Assembly (NCBI RefSeq): GCF_000184745.1
Contig: NC_014931.1
Coordinates: 2,728,001 to 2,792,000, forward strand
Direction: 5' to 3'
DNA from: Variovorax paradoxus EPS
GTDB taxonomy: Bacteria; Pseudomonadota; Gammaproteobacteria; Burkholderiales; Burkholderiaceae_C
DNA: 64,000 nucleotides
A program made the translations under genes and the position numbers. Positions 1 to 9,205 of this stretch are shown here, piece by piece. Below the pieces are notes generated by a model. It was not told the DNA's origin and did no database searches. It saw only the letters and a program-made list of their open reading frames with translations. Positions within the stretch are counted from its first letter, which is position 1, and each line of letters starts with the position of its first letter.

Positions 1-49
1 GCGCTTCCTTCAACAGCCATGGCATGGCCCTCCCTTTTGTTGTGTTCCG

Positions 50-76
50 GCGCTGCCCGCCGGTGGGAGGCAGCGC
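50..76. other. Intergenic hairpin downstream of the transglycosylase gene
   Basis: A perfect 8-base inverted repeat, GCGCTGCC at 50-57 and GGCAGCGC at 69-76, with an 11-base loop. It lies 27 bases beyond the stop of the minus-strand transglycosylase gene. No T-tract follows on either strand, so a classical terminator is not supported. The rest of 1-102 shows no gene. Confidence 0.4.
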
Positions 77-102
77 TTCCTCAGCGCCTTTTTTGCGCTT
101 TC

Positions 103-1716
103 TCAGCGCTTCTTTTTCGACGGCGTGCCGCCGCGTTTCTCGCGCACGACCTGCTTGCCGGCCGGCACCTTCACGACGTTCTTGCCGCGGGCCGTGTTGG
201 CTTGAGCAGGTGCGCTGCTGCGCTTCGAGGACGCCGCGGCATGGCCGCGCGCCACCGCCACGCCGGCGCCGACCCGAGCGGCCGGTGCCGCGCGCACCGG
301 CAGGTACACCACGACGCTGTAGCCGCGCTTGAATGCGTGGTTGGGCTTCACGTCGTTCCACTCGGCCACGTTGGAGGGCGCGAGCTTGTAGCGGCGGGCG
401 ATGCTCGCCACGCTGTCGTTGCGGCCGGCCTTCACGGTGGTGCGGCGGTTGACGATTTCGGGCTGGAAGCTCAGGTGGCCGCCATCGGCCACCACGGCCG
501 CCACGTCTTCCTTGACGCGGGCGCCGCGCGGCACGATGAGCGTGGAGCCGGCCTTGATGAGCATGCGCGGCGGCACGTTGTTCATCGCGCGCAGGTCGCT
601 CTCGCTCATGCCCGAGCGCTGGGCGGCGTCGGCCACCGTCATGGTGTTGGGCACGACCCAGGCGGTCCAGCTCGCGTACTGGCCTTGCGAGTAGGCGTCG
701 AAGTTGCGCTGGAACACGGCCGCGTTGTCCCAGGGCAGCAGGATCTGCGGCGTGCCCGCGGCGATCAGCACCGGCTTGTGCGCGGCGGGATTGAGCGCGC
801 GGAAGTCCTCGATGCGCACGTCGGCCAGCTTTGCCGCCAGTTCGACGTCCAGGTCGCGCGTGAGCGTGACGGTCTGGAAGTACGGGTGGTTGGCGATCAG
901 CGGCAGCTCGGCGTTGAAGGCCTGCGGATTGGCCACGATGTTCTTCACCGCCTGCAGCTTGGGCACGTACAGCCGCGTCTCGGCCGGCATGTTGAGGTCG
1001 CTGTAGGTGGTGGGCAGGCCGGCGCGCTGGTTTTTGGCGATGGCGCGGCTCACGCTGCCTTCGCCCCAGTTGTAGGCGGCCAGCGCGAGCTGCCAGTCGC
1101 CGAACATGCCGTAGAGCTTCTGCAGGTAGTCGAGCGCGGCGCGGGTGGAGGCCAGCACGTCGCGGCGGTCGTCGCGGAAGATGTTCTGCTTCAGGTCGAA
1201 GTCGGTGCCGGTGGCCGGCATGAACTGCCACATGCCCGCTGCGCGTGCACTGGAGACGGCCTGCGGGTTGAACGCGCTCTCGATGTACGGCAGCAGCGCG
1301 AGTTCGGTCGGCATGTTGCGCCGCTCGAGTTCCTCGACGATGTGGAACATGTACTTGTTCGAGCGCTCGGTCATGCGCTGGATGTAGTCGGGCCGACTGG
1401 CGTACCACTGCTCGCGGTCGCGCACGAGGTCGCTCTCGAGGTTGGGCATCTTGAAGCCGCGGCGGATGCGGTCCCACATGTCGGTCGGCGGGGCCAGCGT
1501 GACCACGCTCTGCGAGTGGGCCTCGCCGCTGGAGAGGGGCGAGAGGGCGTCACGCGGGTAGACGGGGGCGGCGCTGCCGGCGACCTTGGAGCCGGTGCCG
1601 CCGGCCGTGGTGCCGATCTTGGGGGAAGTGCTGGATGAGGAGTTGTTGTCGGTCGGTGCCGCGCAGCCTGCGAGCACCAGTGAACCTGCAAGGCAGGTGG
1701 CAGCGATAAATTTCAT
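103..1716 (-). CDS. mltD: Membrane-bound lytic murein transglycosylase D-like lipoprotein
   Basis: Cleaves the peptidoglycan glycan strand in the periplasm with formation of 1,6-anhydromuramyl ends. The 537-residue product starts with a lipoprotein signal with lipobox LAGC (Cys18). A GH23/SLT domain follows, with catalytic Glu146 in LLPYIESAFN and the downstream AGMWQFMPATG motif. Two LysM-type glycan-binding repeats follow, near residues 330-380 and 400-450, then a basic Lys/Arg/Ser-rich tail. The ATG at 1716 was chosen because it gives the lipoprotein signal; the frame runs open further upstream. Its start overlaps the gloB stop by 4 bases, so the two are probably translationally coupled. 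Confidence 0.9.
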   Translation of the reverse strand: MKFIAATCLAGSLVLAGCAAPTDNNSSSSTSPKIGTTAGGTGSKVAGSAAPVYPRDALSPLSSGEAHSQSVVTLAPPTDMWDRIRRGFKMPNLESDLVRDREQWYASRPDYIQRMTERSNKYMFHIVEELERRNMPTELALLPYIESAFNPQAVSSARAAGMWQFMPATGTDFDLKQNIFRDDRRDVLASTRAALDYLQKLYGMFGDWQLALAAYNWGEGSVSRAIAKNQRAGLPTTYSDLNMPAETRLYVPKLQAVKNIVANPQAFNAELPLIANHPYFQTVTLTRDLDVELAAKLADVRIEDFRALNPAAHKPVLIAAGTPQILLPWDNAAVFQRNFDAYSQGQYASWTAWVVPNTMTVADAAQRSGMSESDLRAMNNVPPRMLIKAGSTLIVPRGARVKEDVAAVVADGGHLSFQPEIVNRRTTVKAGRNDSVASIARRYKLAPSNVAEWNDVKPNHAFKRGYSVVVYLPVRAAPAARVGAGVAVARGHAAASSKRSSAPAQANTARGKNVVKVPAGKQVVREKRGGTPSKKKR

Positions 1717-2492
1717 CGGAAGTCGTTTTTCCATTGGCGCAGTGCGGCGAACACATCGGCTTCGGCCGCGTTGGCGGAAAGCTCGGCGTGCGCGCGCACC
1801 GCTCGAAGGACAGTGGCTTCGCGGCTGCGAAGAAAGGGGTTGATCAGGCGTTCGGTCGCCAACTGCGAGGGCAGCGTGGGCTGCCCCTGTGCGCGCAGGC
1901 TTTCGCAACGCGCGTTGTAGTGAGTCAGATCGGCGTTGCCCGGTTCCACCGCGCGAGCGAAACGCAGGTTAGCAAGTGTGTATTCGTGGGCACAGCACAC
2001 GCGCGTGTCGTCGGGCAGTGCGGCGAGTGCGTCGAGCGAGGCCAGCATCTGCGCGGGCGTGCCTTCGAAGAGGCGACCGCAGCCGCCCGAGAAGAGCGTG
2101 TCGCCGCAAAAGAGCAATGGCTCGCTGTCTTCTGCAGCCGGAAGGAAGTAGGCGATGTGGCCGGCCGTGTGGCCCGGCACATCGATCACTTCGAAGCGAA
2201 GGCCGAGCGCTTGGGCGATGTCGGCTTGCACGTACGGCATGAAGGGCTCGGGAATGCGCTCGCGGGCGGGGCCGTGCACCGGCGCACCCGTGGCGGCATG
2301 CAGCGCGGCCACGCCGCCCGTGTGATCGGCGTGGTGGTGCGTGACTAGAATCGCGGCCAGCTGCAGCTTGTGGTGCGCCAGCGCATCGAACACCGGTTGG
2401 GCGTCGCCCGGATCCACGACGATGGCGCTGGACCCGTCGTGCAGCATCCAGATGTAGTTGTCAGCGAAGGCGGGCAGCGGAACGAGGGTCAT
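1713..2492 (-). CDS. gloB: Hydroxyacylglutathione hydrolase (glyoxalase II)
   Basis: Hydrolyses S-lactoylglutathione to lactate and glutathione, the last step of methylglyoxal detoxification in the cytoplasm. The 259-residue metallo-beta-lactamase fold carries the metal motif THHHADH (His52, His54, Asp56, His57). Further metal ligands sit in VPGHTAGH and FCGDTLFSGGCGR, and a C-terminal HEYT segment is typical of GloB. Length is normal. The neighbours (methyltransferase, rnhA) match the gloB-yafS-rnhA neighbourhood known from Escherichia coli, but here gloB is divergent, with its start codon overlapping that of the methyltransferase. Confidence 0.93.
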   Translation of the reverse strand: MTLVPLPAFADNYIWMLHDGSSAIVVDPGDAQPVFDALAHHKLQLAAILVTHHHADHTGGVAALHAATGAPVHGPARERIPEPFMPYVQADIAQALGLRFEVIDVPGHTAGHIAYFLPAAEDSEPLLFCGDTLFSGGCGRLFEGTPAQMLASLDALAALPDDTRVCCAHEYTLANLRFARAVEPGNADLTHYNARCESLRAQGQPTLPSQLATERLINPFLRSREATVLRAVRAHAELSANAAEADVFAALRQWKNDFR

Positions 2493-3264
2493 GAGCGGTC
2501 AAATTATAGGTTTGCAGGATTGGTTCGCGACCCCCCCGGGACGCTACCTCCTCGCGTGGGAGCAGGCCCAGTTCGACCAGGCGGTGGCCGATGTGTTCGG
2601 CTATCACGCGCTGCAGCTGGGCGCACCCGAAGTCGAGGGCCTGCGCACCAACCGCATGCCGCACCGCTGGCTGGCGCTGAGCGATCCGATGCGCCCGGCC
2701 AAGGCCACGCTGCTGACCGACTTCACGGCGCTGCCGTTCGCGGCCAACAGCCTCGATCTCGTGGTGATGCCGCATGCGCTGGAGCTCAGTCCCGATCCGC
2801 ACGCCACGTTGCGCGAGGTCGAGCGGGTGCTGGTGCCCGAGGGCCGCGTAGTGATCTGCGGGCTCAATCCGGCCAGCCTCTGGGGCATGCGCCAGCGGCG
2901 CGCGCACCTGTACCGCAAGCTCGGCGTCGGCGATCTCTACCTGCCCGAAGGCGGGGAGTTCATCGGCTACTGGCGCATGCGCGACTGGCTGCGGCTCCTG
3001 AGCTTCGAGGTGGAATCGGGGCGCTTCGGCATCTACCGGCCTGCGGTGCGCAGCGACGCCTGGCTCGAGCGTTGCCGCTGGATGGACAAGGCCGGCGAGC
3101 GCTGGTGGCCGATCTTCGGGGCGGCGTATTTCCTGGTGGCGGTCAAGCGGGTGCGCGGCATGCGCCTCCTGAGCGCGGACTGGCGCCGCGCCGCGGCACG
3201 CGCCACGGCGCCGGTGTCGATCGCGGGCAAGGTGCATCGGCACCAGCGGGATCAAACGGATTGA
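2491..3264 (+). CDS. YafS-like class I SAM-dependent methyltransferase
   Basis: A 257-residue protein of the methyltransferase type 11 group, substrate unknown. The motif after the SAM site, ALPFAANSLDLVVMPHALE, and the post-motif REVERVLVPEGRVVICGLNP are clear. The glycine-rich motif I is degenerate (RWLALSDPMRPAKATLLTDF). Position next to gloB and rnhA suggests it corresponds to yafS. The ATG at 2491 was chosen over one 33 bases upstream because the protein then begins with the usual short N-terminus; that ATG shares the bases CATG with the gloB start. A 29-base gap separates it from rnhA, so co-transcription is likely. Confidence 0.8.
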   Translation: MSGQIIGLQDWFATPPGRYLLAWEQAQFDQAVADVFGYHALQLGAPEVEGLRTNRMPHRWLALSDPMRPAKATLLTDFTALPFAANSLDLVVMPHALELSPDPHATLREVERVLVPEGRVVICGLNPASLWGMRQRRAHLYRKLGVGDLYLPEGGEFIGYWRMRDWLRLLSFEVESGRFGIYRPAVRSDAWLERCRWMDKAGERWWPIFGAAYFLVAVKRVRGMRLLSADWRRAAARATAPVSIAGKVHRHQRDQTD

Positions 3265-3293
3265 ATTGAACAGAGAAACAAGGAAAAGAGAGC

Positions 3294-3743
3294 TTGAACG
3301 AAGTCGTGATCTACACCGATGGTGCATGCAAGGGCAACCCCGGACCCGGGGGCTGGGGCGCGTGGCTCAAGTCGGGCGCCACCGAAAAGGAACTGTTCGG
3401 CGGCGAACTCAACACCACCAACAACCGCATGGAGCTGACCGCGGTCATCGAGGGTTTGGCCGCGCTCAAGCGCCCGTGCAAGGTGCTGCTCTACCTGGAC
3501 AGCCAGTACGTGCGCAAGGGCATCACCGAGTGGATCCGCGGCTGGAAGGCCAAGGGCTGGATGACCGCCAGCAAGCAGCCGGTGAAGAACGTCGAGCTCT
3601 GGCAGCGGCTGGACAAGCTGGTGGCCGAGGGCGGCCACACGATCGAATGGCGCTGGGTCAAGGGCCACTCGGGCGACCCTGGCAACGAACGCGCCGACAT
3701 GCTCGCCAACAAGGGCGTGGACAAAGCGCTGGGGCGGATCTGA
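3294..3743 (+). CDS. rnhA: Ribonuclease HI
   Basis: Degrades the RNA strand of RNA-DNA hybrids in the cytoplasm (R-loops, primers). The 149-residue length is standard. The four catalytic carboxylates are visible: Asp9 in [14 protein letters not shown], Glu47 in NRMELTA, Asp69 in YLDSQYV and Asp135 in NERADMLA. His125 lies in VKGHSG, and the basic handle region is around residues 80-100. The start codon is TTG, supported by the purine-rich AAGGAAAAGAGAG just upstream and by exact alignment of the N-terminus to the family. It converges on moeA with a 13-base gap. The dnaQ gene that often follows rnhA is absent. Confidence 0.95.
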   Translation: MNEVVIYTDGACKGNPGPGGWGAWLKSGATEKELFGGELNTTNNRMELTAVIEGLAALKRPCKVLLYLDSQYVRKGITEWIRGWKAKGWMTASKQPVKNVELWQRLDKLVAEGGHTIEWRWVKGHSGDPGNERADMLANKGVDKALGRI

Positions 3744-3756
3744 AGAGGACGACGGC

Positions 3757-5073
3757 TTAGATCACGCCGTCGAACAGCATCACGTCGACTTCCTCGCCCG
3801 CAGCGACGTGGCCCTGGTCGTGGTGCAGCACCACCAGCCCGTTGGCCTCGACCATCGAGCTCAGAACGCCAGAGCCCTGGTTGCCCGCGACGCGGACCTC
3901 GGGCAATGAGCCCGCCACGGCCTTCACGAACCCCCGCTGGTATTCGGTGCGCCCGGGTTTCTTGCGGATCGGCCCGGCACTGCGTGCGCGCAGCAGCGGC
4001 GGGGGCGCCGAGGCAGCGTCGTGGCAGCCCATCATCCGCAGCAACGCGGGCCGCACGAAGGCGAGAAAAGTGACCATCACGGCCACCGGATTACCGGGCA
4101 GGCCGAACAGCACGGCGGGGCCCGGGTGCTCGTCGCCCTCGCGCGGAATCAGGCCCACCGCCAGCGGCCGGCCGGGTCGCATCGCGACATGCCAGAAGGC
4201 CATCTCGCCGATCTGCTGCATCACATCGCGCGTGTGGTCTGCGGCGCCGACGCTCACGCCGCCACTGGTGACGATCGCATCGGCTTCGCGCGCGGCGCGC
4301 TTCAGCGTCGCGGCCAGCGTGACGGGATCGTCGTGCACGAGGCCGAGGTCGATCACCTCGCAGCCCAGCCGCGTGAGCAAGCCGAACACGGTGTAGCGGT
4401 TGCTGTCGTACACCGCGCCTTCGCGGGGCGGCTCGCCGATGCAGAGGATTTCGTCGCCGGTCGAGAAGTAGGCGACGCGCAACTTTCGCAGTACCGGCAC
4501 GCCGGGCAGGCCGAGGCTCGCGACCATGCCGAGCGCGGCCGGCGAGAGACGTTCGCCGCGCTTGAGGGCCGGCTGGCCTTTCATGAGGTCTTCGCCAGCG
4601 AAGCGGCGGTTGTCGCCGCGGCGCAGCACGCGGTCGGGAAAGCTCACCACGTCGCCCTCGACCCGGCAGAACTCCTGCGGGATCACGGTGTCGAGGCCGG
4701 CCGGCATCATTGCGCCGGTCATGATGCGCACCGCATCGCCCGGGACAAGCGCGCCACGCCAGGCCGCACCGGCGAGCGCGGTGCCCACCACGCGCAGCTT
4801 GATGGAATGGTCGGCGGGAGCGTCGGTCGGAAGGATCGCGCCATCGAACGCGTAGCCGTCCATCGCCGAGTTGTCGTGCGGCGGAACGCTCACGGGCGAG
4901 ATGAGGTCTTCGGCCAGCACGCGGCCCAGCGCGTCGCGCAGCGACACGCTCTCGCGCTGCGTGACGACGAGGGGCGCGACCAGTTGGGCCAGCGAGGCCT
5001 GGACCGCATCGACGCTCAGCGCGTCGGTGTCATGGCGAGGGAGTGCTGCAGCGATGTCGGCAAGGCTGCTCAT
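3757..5073 (-). CDS. moeA: Molybdopterin molybdenumtransferase
   Basis: Inserts molybdate into adenylated molybdopterin to form the molybdenum cofactor. The 438-residue protein has the N-terminal MoeA signature [11 protein letters not shown], the GxALAGAAW segment and the MPTb-type core with [13 protein letters not shown]. It also has [14 protein letters not shown], with the GLPGNP loop typical of MoeA/MogA folds. It is the last gene of the operon moaA-mobA-moeA; its start overlaps the mobA stop by 4 bases (ATGA). Its product would serve molybdoenzymes such as the XdhA/CoxL-like subunit elsewhere in the window, though that link is inference. Confidence 0.94.
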   Translation of the reverse strand: MSSLADIAAALPRHDTDALSVDAVQASLAQLVAPLVVTQRESVSLRDALGRVLAEDLISPVSVPPHDNSAMDGYAFDGAILPTDAPADHSIKLRVVGTALAGAAWRGALVPGDAVRIMTGAMMPAGLDTVIPQEFCRVEGDVVSFPDRVLRRGDNRRFAGEDLMKGQPALKRGERLSPAALGMVASLGLPGVPVLRKLRVAYFSTGDEILCIGEPPREGAVYDSNRYTVFGLLTRLGCEVIDLGLVHDDPVTLAATLKRAAREADAIVTSGGVSVGAADHTRDVMQQIGEMAFWHVAMRPGRPLAVGLIPREGDEHPGPAVLFGLPGNPVAVMVTFLAFVRPALLRMMGCHDAASAPPPLLRARSAGPIRKKPGRTEYQRGFVKAVAGSLPEVRVAGNQGSGVLSSMVEANGLVVLHHDQGHVAAGEEVDVMLFDGVI

Positions 5074-5726
5074 CGATTTTCGAGGGCTTGCAATTCGGCG
5101 AGCGTGTTGGCGTTGAAGAAGGCGTCAGGCGCATCGCCTGGCCGGTCGAAGGGAACGAACACGGTGCGGTGTTGCGCGGTCCACGCCTGGACCTTGCGGC
5201 CGCCGCCTTCGGTGAAGCGCATCAGGCTTTCGTGCAGACGGGTGCGCAGCAAGCAGAACACGGGCTGCGGGCGCAGCACGGGCGCCGCACCGCCTTCGGT
5301 ATCGGGCGCGGTGACCATCGCGATCTCGGCGTTGTCGGCTTCCAGGGCTTCGGCCAAGCGCGCCGCCAGGTCGGTCGGAAAGCGCGGCGTGTCGCAAGGC
5401 ACGGTGAGCAGGAAGGGCGTCTCGCAATTCTCGAAACCCGTGAGGAAGCCCGCGAGCGGCCCCGGGTAATCTGCAAGGCTGTCGGTCAATACCGGAACGC
5501 CGAAGGCTTCGTAGGCCGCCAGGTTCCGGTTGGCATTGATCAGCATCTGGCCGACCTGCGCGCCCAGGCGCAGCACCGCATGCAGGGCGAGCGGCACGCC
5601 GTTGAAGTTCTGCAGTCCCTTGTCGACGCCGCCCATCCGGGAGCCGCGTCCGCCGGCCAGCAGCAAGCCGGTGATGTCGGCGGGCGCGATGGCGGGGTGC
5701 GCAGGCATGGCGGCGGGTCCCGTCAT
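5070..5726 (-). CDS. mobA: Molybdenum cofactor guanylyltransferase
   Basis: Transfers GMP from GTP to Mo-molybdopterin, giving the guanine dinucleotide cofactor used by DMSO-reductase-family enzymes. The 218-residue nucleotidyltransferase carries the N-terminal signature [17 protein letters not shown]. The later motifs are [15 protein letters not shown] and [12 protein letters not shown], with the CDTP metal-binding Asp. Both ends overlap neighbours by 4 bases (moaA stop and moeA start), implying translational coupling across the operon. Confidence 0.93.
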   Translation of the reverse strand: MTGPAAMPAHPAIAPADITGLLLAGGRGSRMGGVDKGLQNFNGVPLALHAVLRLGAQVGQMLINANRNLAAYEAFGVPVLTDSLADYPGPLAGFLTGFENCETPFLLTVPCDTPRFPTDLAARLAEALEADNAEIAMVTAPDTEGGAAPVLRPQPVFCLLRTRLHESLMRFTEGGGRKVQAWTAQHRTVFVPFDRPGDAPDAFFNANTLAELQALENR

Positions 5727-6883
5727 CCGCCGATGTAGCTCATCTCGACGCGGCGCGGCGCCTTGTCGGTTGCATCGCCGTGATCGGTGCTGTCGGGTCC
5801 GCGCAGGGCGCGCAGCTCGGAATAGCGGTCGGCCCGGCCCTGCCAGACGTGGCCGATGGCGGAGCTGATGTCATCGTCGCTGGCAGTGCCGCGCAGCAGC
5901 GGACGCAGGTCGTGGCCGGCGCTGGCGAAGAGGCAGAGGTACAGCTTGCCCTCGGTCGACAGGCGCGCGCGGCTGCAGTCGTGGCAGAAGGCCTGGGTCA
6001 CGCTGCTGATCACGCCGACTTCGCCGCCGCCGTCGGCATACGCCCAGCGCTGGGCGGTTTCGCCGGGGGTCGTGGCTTCAAGCGGCACCAGCGGGAATTC
6101 GCCGGCGATGCGCGCGATGACATCGGCCGAGGGCAGCACCTCGTCCATGCGCCAGCCGTTGGTGGCGCCCACGTCCATGTATTCGATGAAGCGAAGCACC
6201 ACGCTGCCGCCGTGGTGCTCGCGGAAGTAGCGCGCCATCGGCAGGATTTCCTGCTCGTTGGTGCCGCGCTTGACCACCATGTTGACCTTGATCGGGCCGA
6301 GGCCCGCGGCTCGGGCTGCGTCGATGCCGGCCAGCACGTCGGCCACCGGGAAATCGACGTCGTTCATGTGGCGGAAGACGGCGTCGTCCAGGCTGTCCAG
6401 GCTCACCGTCACGCGCTGCAGGCCGGCGGCCTTGAGCGCGGCGGCCTTGCGGGCGAGGAGGGATCCGTTGGTGGTGAGGGTGAGCTCCAGCGGTGCGCCG
6501 TCGGGCGTGCGTATTTCGGCCAGTTGCTCGATCAGCGCCTCGATGTTCTTGCGCAGCAGCGGTTCGCCGCCGGTGAGCCGGATCTTGCGCACGCCGTGCG
6601 CGGCGAACAGGCGGGCCAGGCGTGTCATTTCCTCGAAGCTCAGGAGCGCGCTGTGCGGCAGGTACTTGTAGTCCTTGTCGAACACGTCCTTGGGCATGCA
6701 GTAGCTGCAGCGGAAGTTGCAGCGGTCGGTCACGCTGATGCGCAGGTCGGTGAGCGGGCGGCCCAGGCGGTCGCGCAGCAGGCCCGTGGCGGGCACGGCG
6801 ATGTCCGGCACGGCCACGGCGGGTGGCGTGCGGCCGATCCGGGAGATCGGGATGACGGTGCTGTGGCTGCTGCTGTTCTTCAT
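5723..6883 (-). CDS. moaA: GTP 3',8-cyclase (molybdenum cofactor biosynthesis protein A)
   Basis: A radical SAM enzyme that converts GTP to 3',8-cyclo-GTP, the first step of molybdopterin synthesis. In the 386-residue product the radical SAM cluster motif CxxxCxxC is Cys55-Cys59-Cys62 in [11 protein letters not shown]. The second cluster is in [18 protein letters not shown], and the C-terminus ends in the essential Gly-Gly. An N-terminal extension of about 45 residues is low-complexity and probably disordered. The ATG at 6883 was chosen over one 39 bases upstream; neither has a strong ribosome binding site. First gene of the moaA-mobA-moeA operon; moaC, moaD, moaE and mogA are not in the window. 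Confidence 0.94.
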   Translation of the reverse strand: MKNSSSHSTVIPISRIGRTPPAVAVPDIAVPATGLLRDRLGRPLTDLRISVTDRCNFRCSYCMPKDVFDKDYKYLPHSALLSFEEMTRLARLFAAHGVRKIRLTGGEPLLRKNIEALIEQLAEIRTPDGAPLELTLTTNGSLLARKAAALKAAGLQRVTVSLDSLDDAVFRHMNDVDFPVADVLAGIDAARAAGLGPIKVNMVVKRGTNEQEILPMARYFREHHGGSVVLRFIEYMDVGATNGWRMDEVLPSADVIARIAGEFPLVPLEATTPGETAQRWAYADGGGEVGVISSVTQAFCHDCSRARLSTEGKLYLCLFASAGHDLRPLLRGTASDDDISSAIGHVWQGRADRYSELRALRGPDSTDHGDATDKAPRRVEMSYIGG

Positions 6884-6940
6884 GGCTTCGAGGGGAGTGC
6901 CCGATTTTGCGCCAGGCCTCAAGGGCCCGTTGGACGCAGG

Positions 6941-8224
6941 CTACTTGATCACCGCCGCATAAACCATGTCCCGGGTCAATGTTCTGTAATGCGTTCTGTG
7001 CTTGGGCGACTGCAGCATCAGCACGACGAACAACTCGTTCTTCGGGTCCACCCACATGTAGGTACCGCCCGCGCCACCCCAGTTGTATTCGCCGCCGGCC
7101 GAGGGGTAGGGCGCCTCGCCGTCGTTGCGGCGCACCGCGAAGCCCAGGCCGAAGCCGTAGCCCGGGCCCGGCAGGTAGAGCGGACCGGGCACGATGCCGG
7201 CGCCCGCGTTGGAGTGGTCGGCTGTCATCAGCGCGATGGTGCGCGGGCCCAGGTAGCGCTTGCCGTCGAGCGAGCCGCCGTTCAGCAGCATCTGCAGGAA
7301 GCGGGCGTAGTCGCCGGCCGTCGAGACCAGTCCGCCGCCGCCCGACTCGAGCTTGCGCACGATGCGCGGATCGTTCAGGTCGGCGCCCACGCCGAAGCTG
7401 CGGTCGGTGGGCAGTGGTTCGGCAATGCGCGGCTGGCGCGCCGGTTCGGGCACGTAGTAGGTGGTGTCCTTCATGCCCAACGGGTCGAAGAGGCGCGCCT
7501 TCTCGAACTGGTAGAGCGACTGTCCCGAGACCACCTCGATCACCCGGCCGAGGATGTCGGTCGACTGGCTGTAGTCCCAGGTCGTGCCCGGCTGGTAGGC
7601 CAGCGGCAGCTTGGCCAGGCGCTGCGAGAACTCGGCGTTGGTCGGGTCGTTGGCGCCCAGGCCGGCCGCGTTGTACGCCTGCTTGACCAGGCCCGGCCCG
7701 AAGAAGCCGTAGGTCAGGCCCGAGGTGTGGCGCATCAGGTCCTGCACGGTGATCGGCTTGCGCGCGGGCACCGTTTCGAGCACCGGCTTGCCGTCGGCGC
7801 CGGGCTTCTCGACGCCGACGGTCATGCTGGCGTATTCGGGCAGGTACGTCGAGATCGGGTCGTCGAGCTTCAGGCGCCCGTCTTCCACCAGCATCATCGC
7901 GGCCACCGAAGTGATGGGCTTGCTCATCGAATAGATGCGGAAGATGCCGTCGCGCTGCATCGGTGTGCCCGCGGCCGCATCGAGCTTGCCGACCGGCTCG
8001 AACCAGGCCACCTTGCCCTGGCGGGCCACCAGCAGCACCGCACCGGGGATCTTGCCGGCGGCCACGTCGGCCTTGAGCACGTCGGTGAGCATCTGCAGGC
8101 GCTCGGTGGAAAGGCCGACGCGTTCCGGGGAAGCGGTCGGCAGCGACTGTGCCGCAGCCAGCAGCGGCATCGCCAGGCCGAGGCCGAGCACGGCCGTGCG
8201 CAGGGTGCGCTTGAAGAAATTCAT
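6941..8224 (-). CDS. Secreted beta-lactamase-family serine hydrolase (EstB-like esterase)
   Basis: A 427-residue protein with a signal peptide ending near AAAQS (residue 27) and a class C beta-lactamase/penicillin-binding fold. The nucleophile motif SMSK is at residues 99-102. A tyrosine motif WDYSQST is about 140 residues further on, and a C-terminal GGAGGT segment replaces the KTG box. This pattern fits periplasmic esterases such as EstB or D-aminopeptidase relatives more than true beta-lactamases. Substrate is unknown. It is transcribed towards moaA with a 57-base gap, which may hold a weak link to that operon or none. Confidence 0.85.
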   Translation of the reverse strand: MNFFKRTLRTAVLGLGLAMPLLAAAQSLPTASPERVGLSTERLQMLTDVLKADVAAGKIPGAVLLVARQGKVAWFEPVGKLDAAAGTPMQRDGIFRIYSMSKPITSVAAMMLVEDGRLKLDDPISTYLPEYASMTVGVEKPGADGKPVLETVPARKPITVQDLMRHTSGLTYGFFGPGLVKQAYNAAGLGANDPTNAEFSQRLAKLPLAYQPGTTWDYSQSTDILGRVIEVVSGQSLYQFEKARLFDPLGMKDTTYYVPEPARQPRIAEPLPTDRSFGVGADLNDPRIVRKLESGGGGLVSTAGDYARFLQMLLNGGSLDGKRYLGPRTIALMTADHSNAGAGIVPGPLYLPGPGYGFGLGFAVRRNDGEAPYPSAGGEYNWGGAGGTYMWVDPKNELFVVLMLQSPKHRTHYRTLTRDMVYAAVIK

Positions 8225-8309
8225 GGTGTTGTCTCCGTCCTTTTGTCGTTGATGGAAGGCTGGTGCGACGGTCTTGGCGCCGTCTGGGAATCTTGTTTTG
8301 CGGGGCTGG

Positions 8310-9014
8310 CTAGCCGCGGCAGAGCTTCAGGTTCGTGCGGGTCGCGCGAACCACCGGCAGGATGTCGTCGGCGTCTGCGGGCGGGTAGTTGTCCCGTACG
8401 CCCTGGTCGGTCCGGGCGGCGTCTTCGGCCAGAGTCTCCAGCGTCTTGAGGCAGCCGGCGCGGTCGCCGAGCTTGAACTGCGTGAGTGCCAGGTCGTTGC
8501 GGATGCGGCCCGTGCTGATCCAGTCGAGCGTCTTGCCGCAATCGCCGAGCACGGGGGCGAGGGTGGCCAGGGCGGCGGTGTAGTCCTTGGCGTCGTACTG
8601 GCGCTTGAAGGTCTTGCGGGTGGCGGCCACCGCCTTGTCGGCGCAGGCCGGCGTCGGCTTGATGAAGGTGCCCTCGAACGAGGCGCGCATGCCGCAACTC
8701 TGGCGGCAGTCGTCGGAACCGTTCGTGCTGACCTCGACGTTGCCGCCCTTGAGCGTGAAGCTCACCACGCAGCCGGTGTCGTCGATCTTGGCCTTGCCCC
8801 GCGCGATGGTGCCGTCGAGCGTGCACATGTGGGCATTCGAGCCGACCGTGGTGATGTTGAAGCGTCCGTTCGGCTTGACCTGCAGCGAGCCGCCGCCGCC
8901 TTCGTAGATGTAATCGCCGGCCGGCGGGGTGGCCAGTTGGGCGCTGGCGAGGCCCGCGCCGAAGAGCAGCAGCAGGAAGGTCGGCACGAGGGGCAGGACG
9001 CGGTGCAGTTTCAT
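8310..9014 (-). CDS. Exported protein of unknown function with eight or more cysteines
   Basis: No family recognised. The 234-residue product has a clear signal peptide (positive MKLHR, hydrophobic LVPTFLLLLFGAGLASA). A beta-rich N-terminal half follows, with GDYIYEGGGGSLQV and paired cysteines (MCTLDG, DDTGCVV, DDCRQSCGM). The helical second half resembles tetratricopeptide-type repeats (YDAKDYTAALATL, GRIRNDLALTQFKLGDRAGCLKTLETL). The cysteines suggest disulfides in the periplasm. The ATG at 9014 gives the signal peptide; a longer open frame reaches 9140 but would cover the sodA promoter. An 85-base gap separates it from the serine hydrolase gene downstream. Confidence 0.8.
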   Translation of the reverse strand: MKLHRVLPLVPTFLLLLFGAGLASAQLATPPAGDYIYEGGGGSLQVKPNGRFNITTVGSNAHMCTLDGTIARGKAKIDDTGCVVSFTLKGGNVEVSTNGSDDCRQSCGMRASFEGTFIKPTPACADKAVAATRKTFKRQYDAKDYTAALATLAPVLGDCGKTLDWISTGRIRNDLALTQFKLGDRAGCLKTLETLAEDAARTDQGVRDNYPPADADDILPVVRATRTNLKLCRG

Positions 9015-9111
9015 CGGTGCAAAGCCTTTCGAAGGACGCGGGGCAGTGTATCGGGCTCGCCGCGGCAGGTGCCCGATTTGGCTTGTTTGCAGCATGTCGC
9101 GAGGCGATGTC

Positions 9112-9140
9112 TTGACGTCGCCAATGCGAATTACTATCAT
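9112..9140 (+). promoter_or_regulatory. Candidate sigma-70 promoter of sodA
   Basis: TTGACG at 9112-9117 and TATCAT at 9135-9140, separated by exactly 17 bases. It lies 65 bases before the sodA start codon and is oriented towards it. The elements match the consensus in 5 of 6 and 4 of 6 positions. Confidence 0.6.
9125..9139. promoter_or_regulatory. Fur-box-like site over the sodA -10 element
   Basis: The 15-base segment TGCGAATTACTATCA matches the 7-1-7 Fur consensus (TGATAAT-N-ATTATCA) in 11 of 14 scored positions. It covers the -10 element of the candidate sodA promoter, so binding would block transcription. Fur repression of manganese superoxide dismutase genes is established in other proteobacteria; its use here is inference. 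Confidence 0.5.
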
Positions 9141-9205
9141 CTAGGCGCCTGAGTACGCACACGTCGACAACGCAAAGGGCTCTTTCAACCAAGGAGCTTT
9201 CGACC

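Noticed and set aside
6941..8224. Antibiotic-resistance beta-lactamase
   Set aside because: SxxK and YSQ-type motifs are present, but the KTG box is missing and the overall pattern fits an esterase/peptidase of the same fold.
5780..8449. An 889-codon plus-strand frame opposite moaA and the serine hydrolase
   Set aside because: Antisense shadow, low-complexity protein, no ribosome binding site, and it runs through several clear minus-strand genes.
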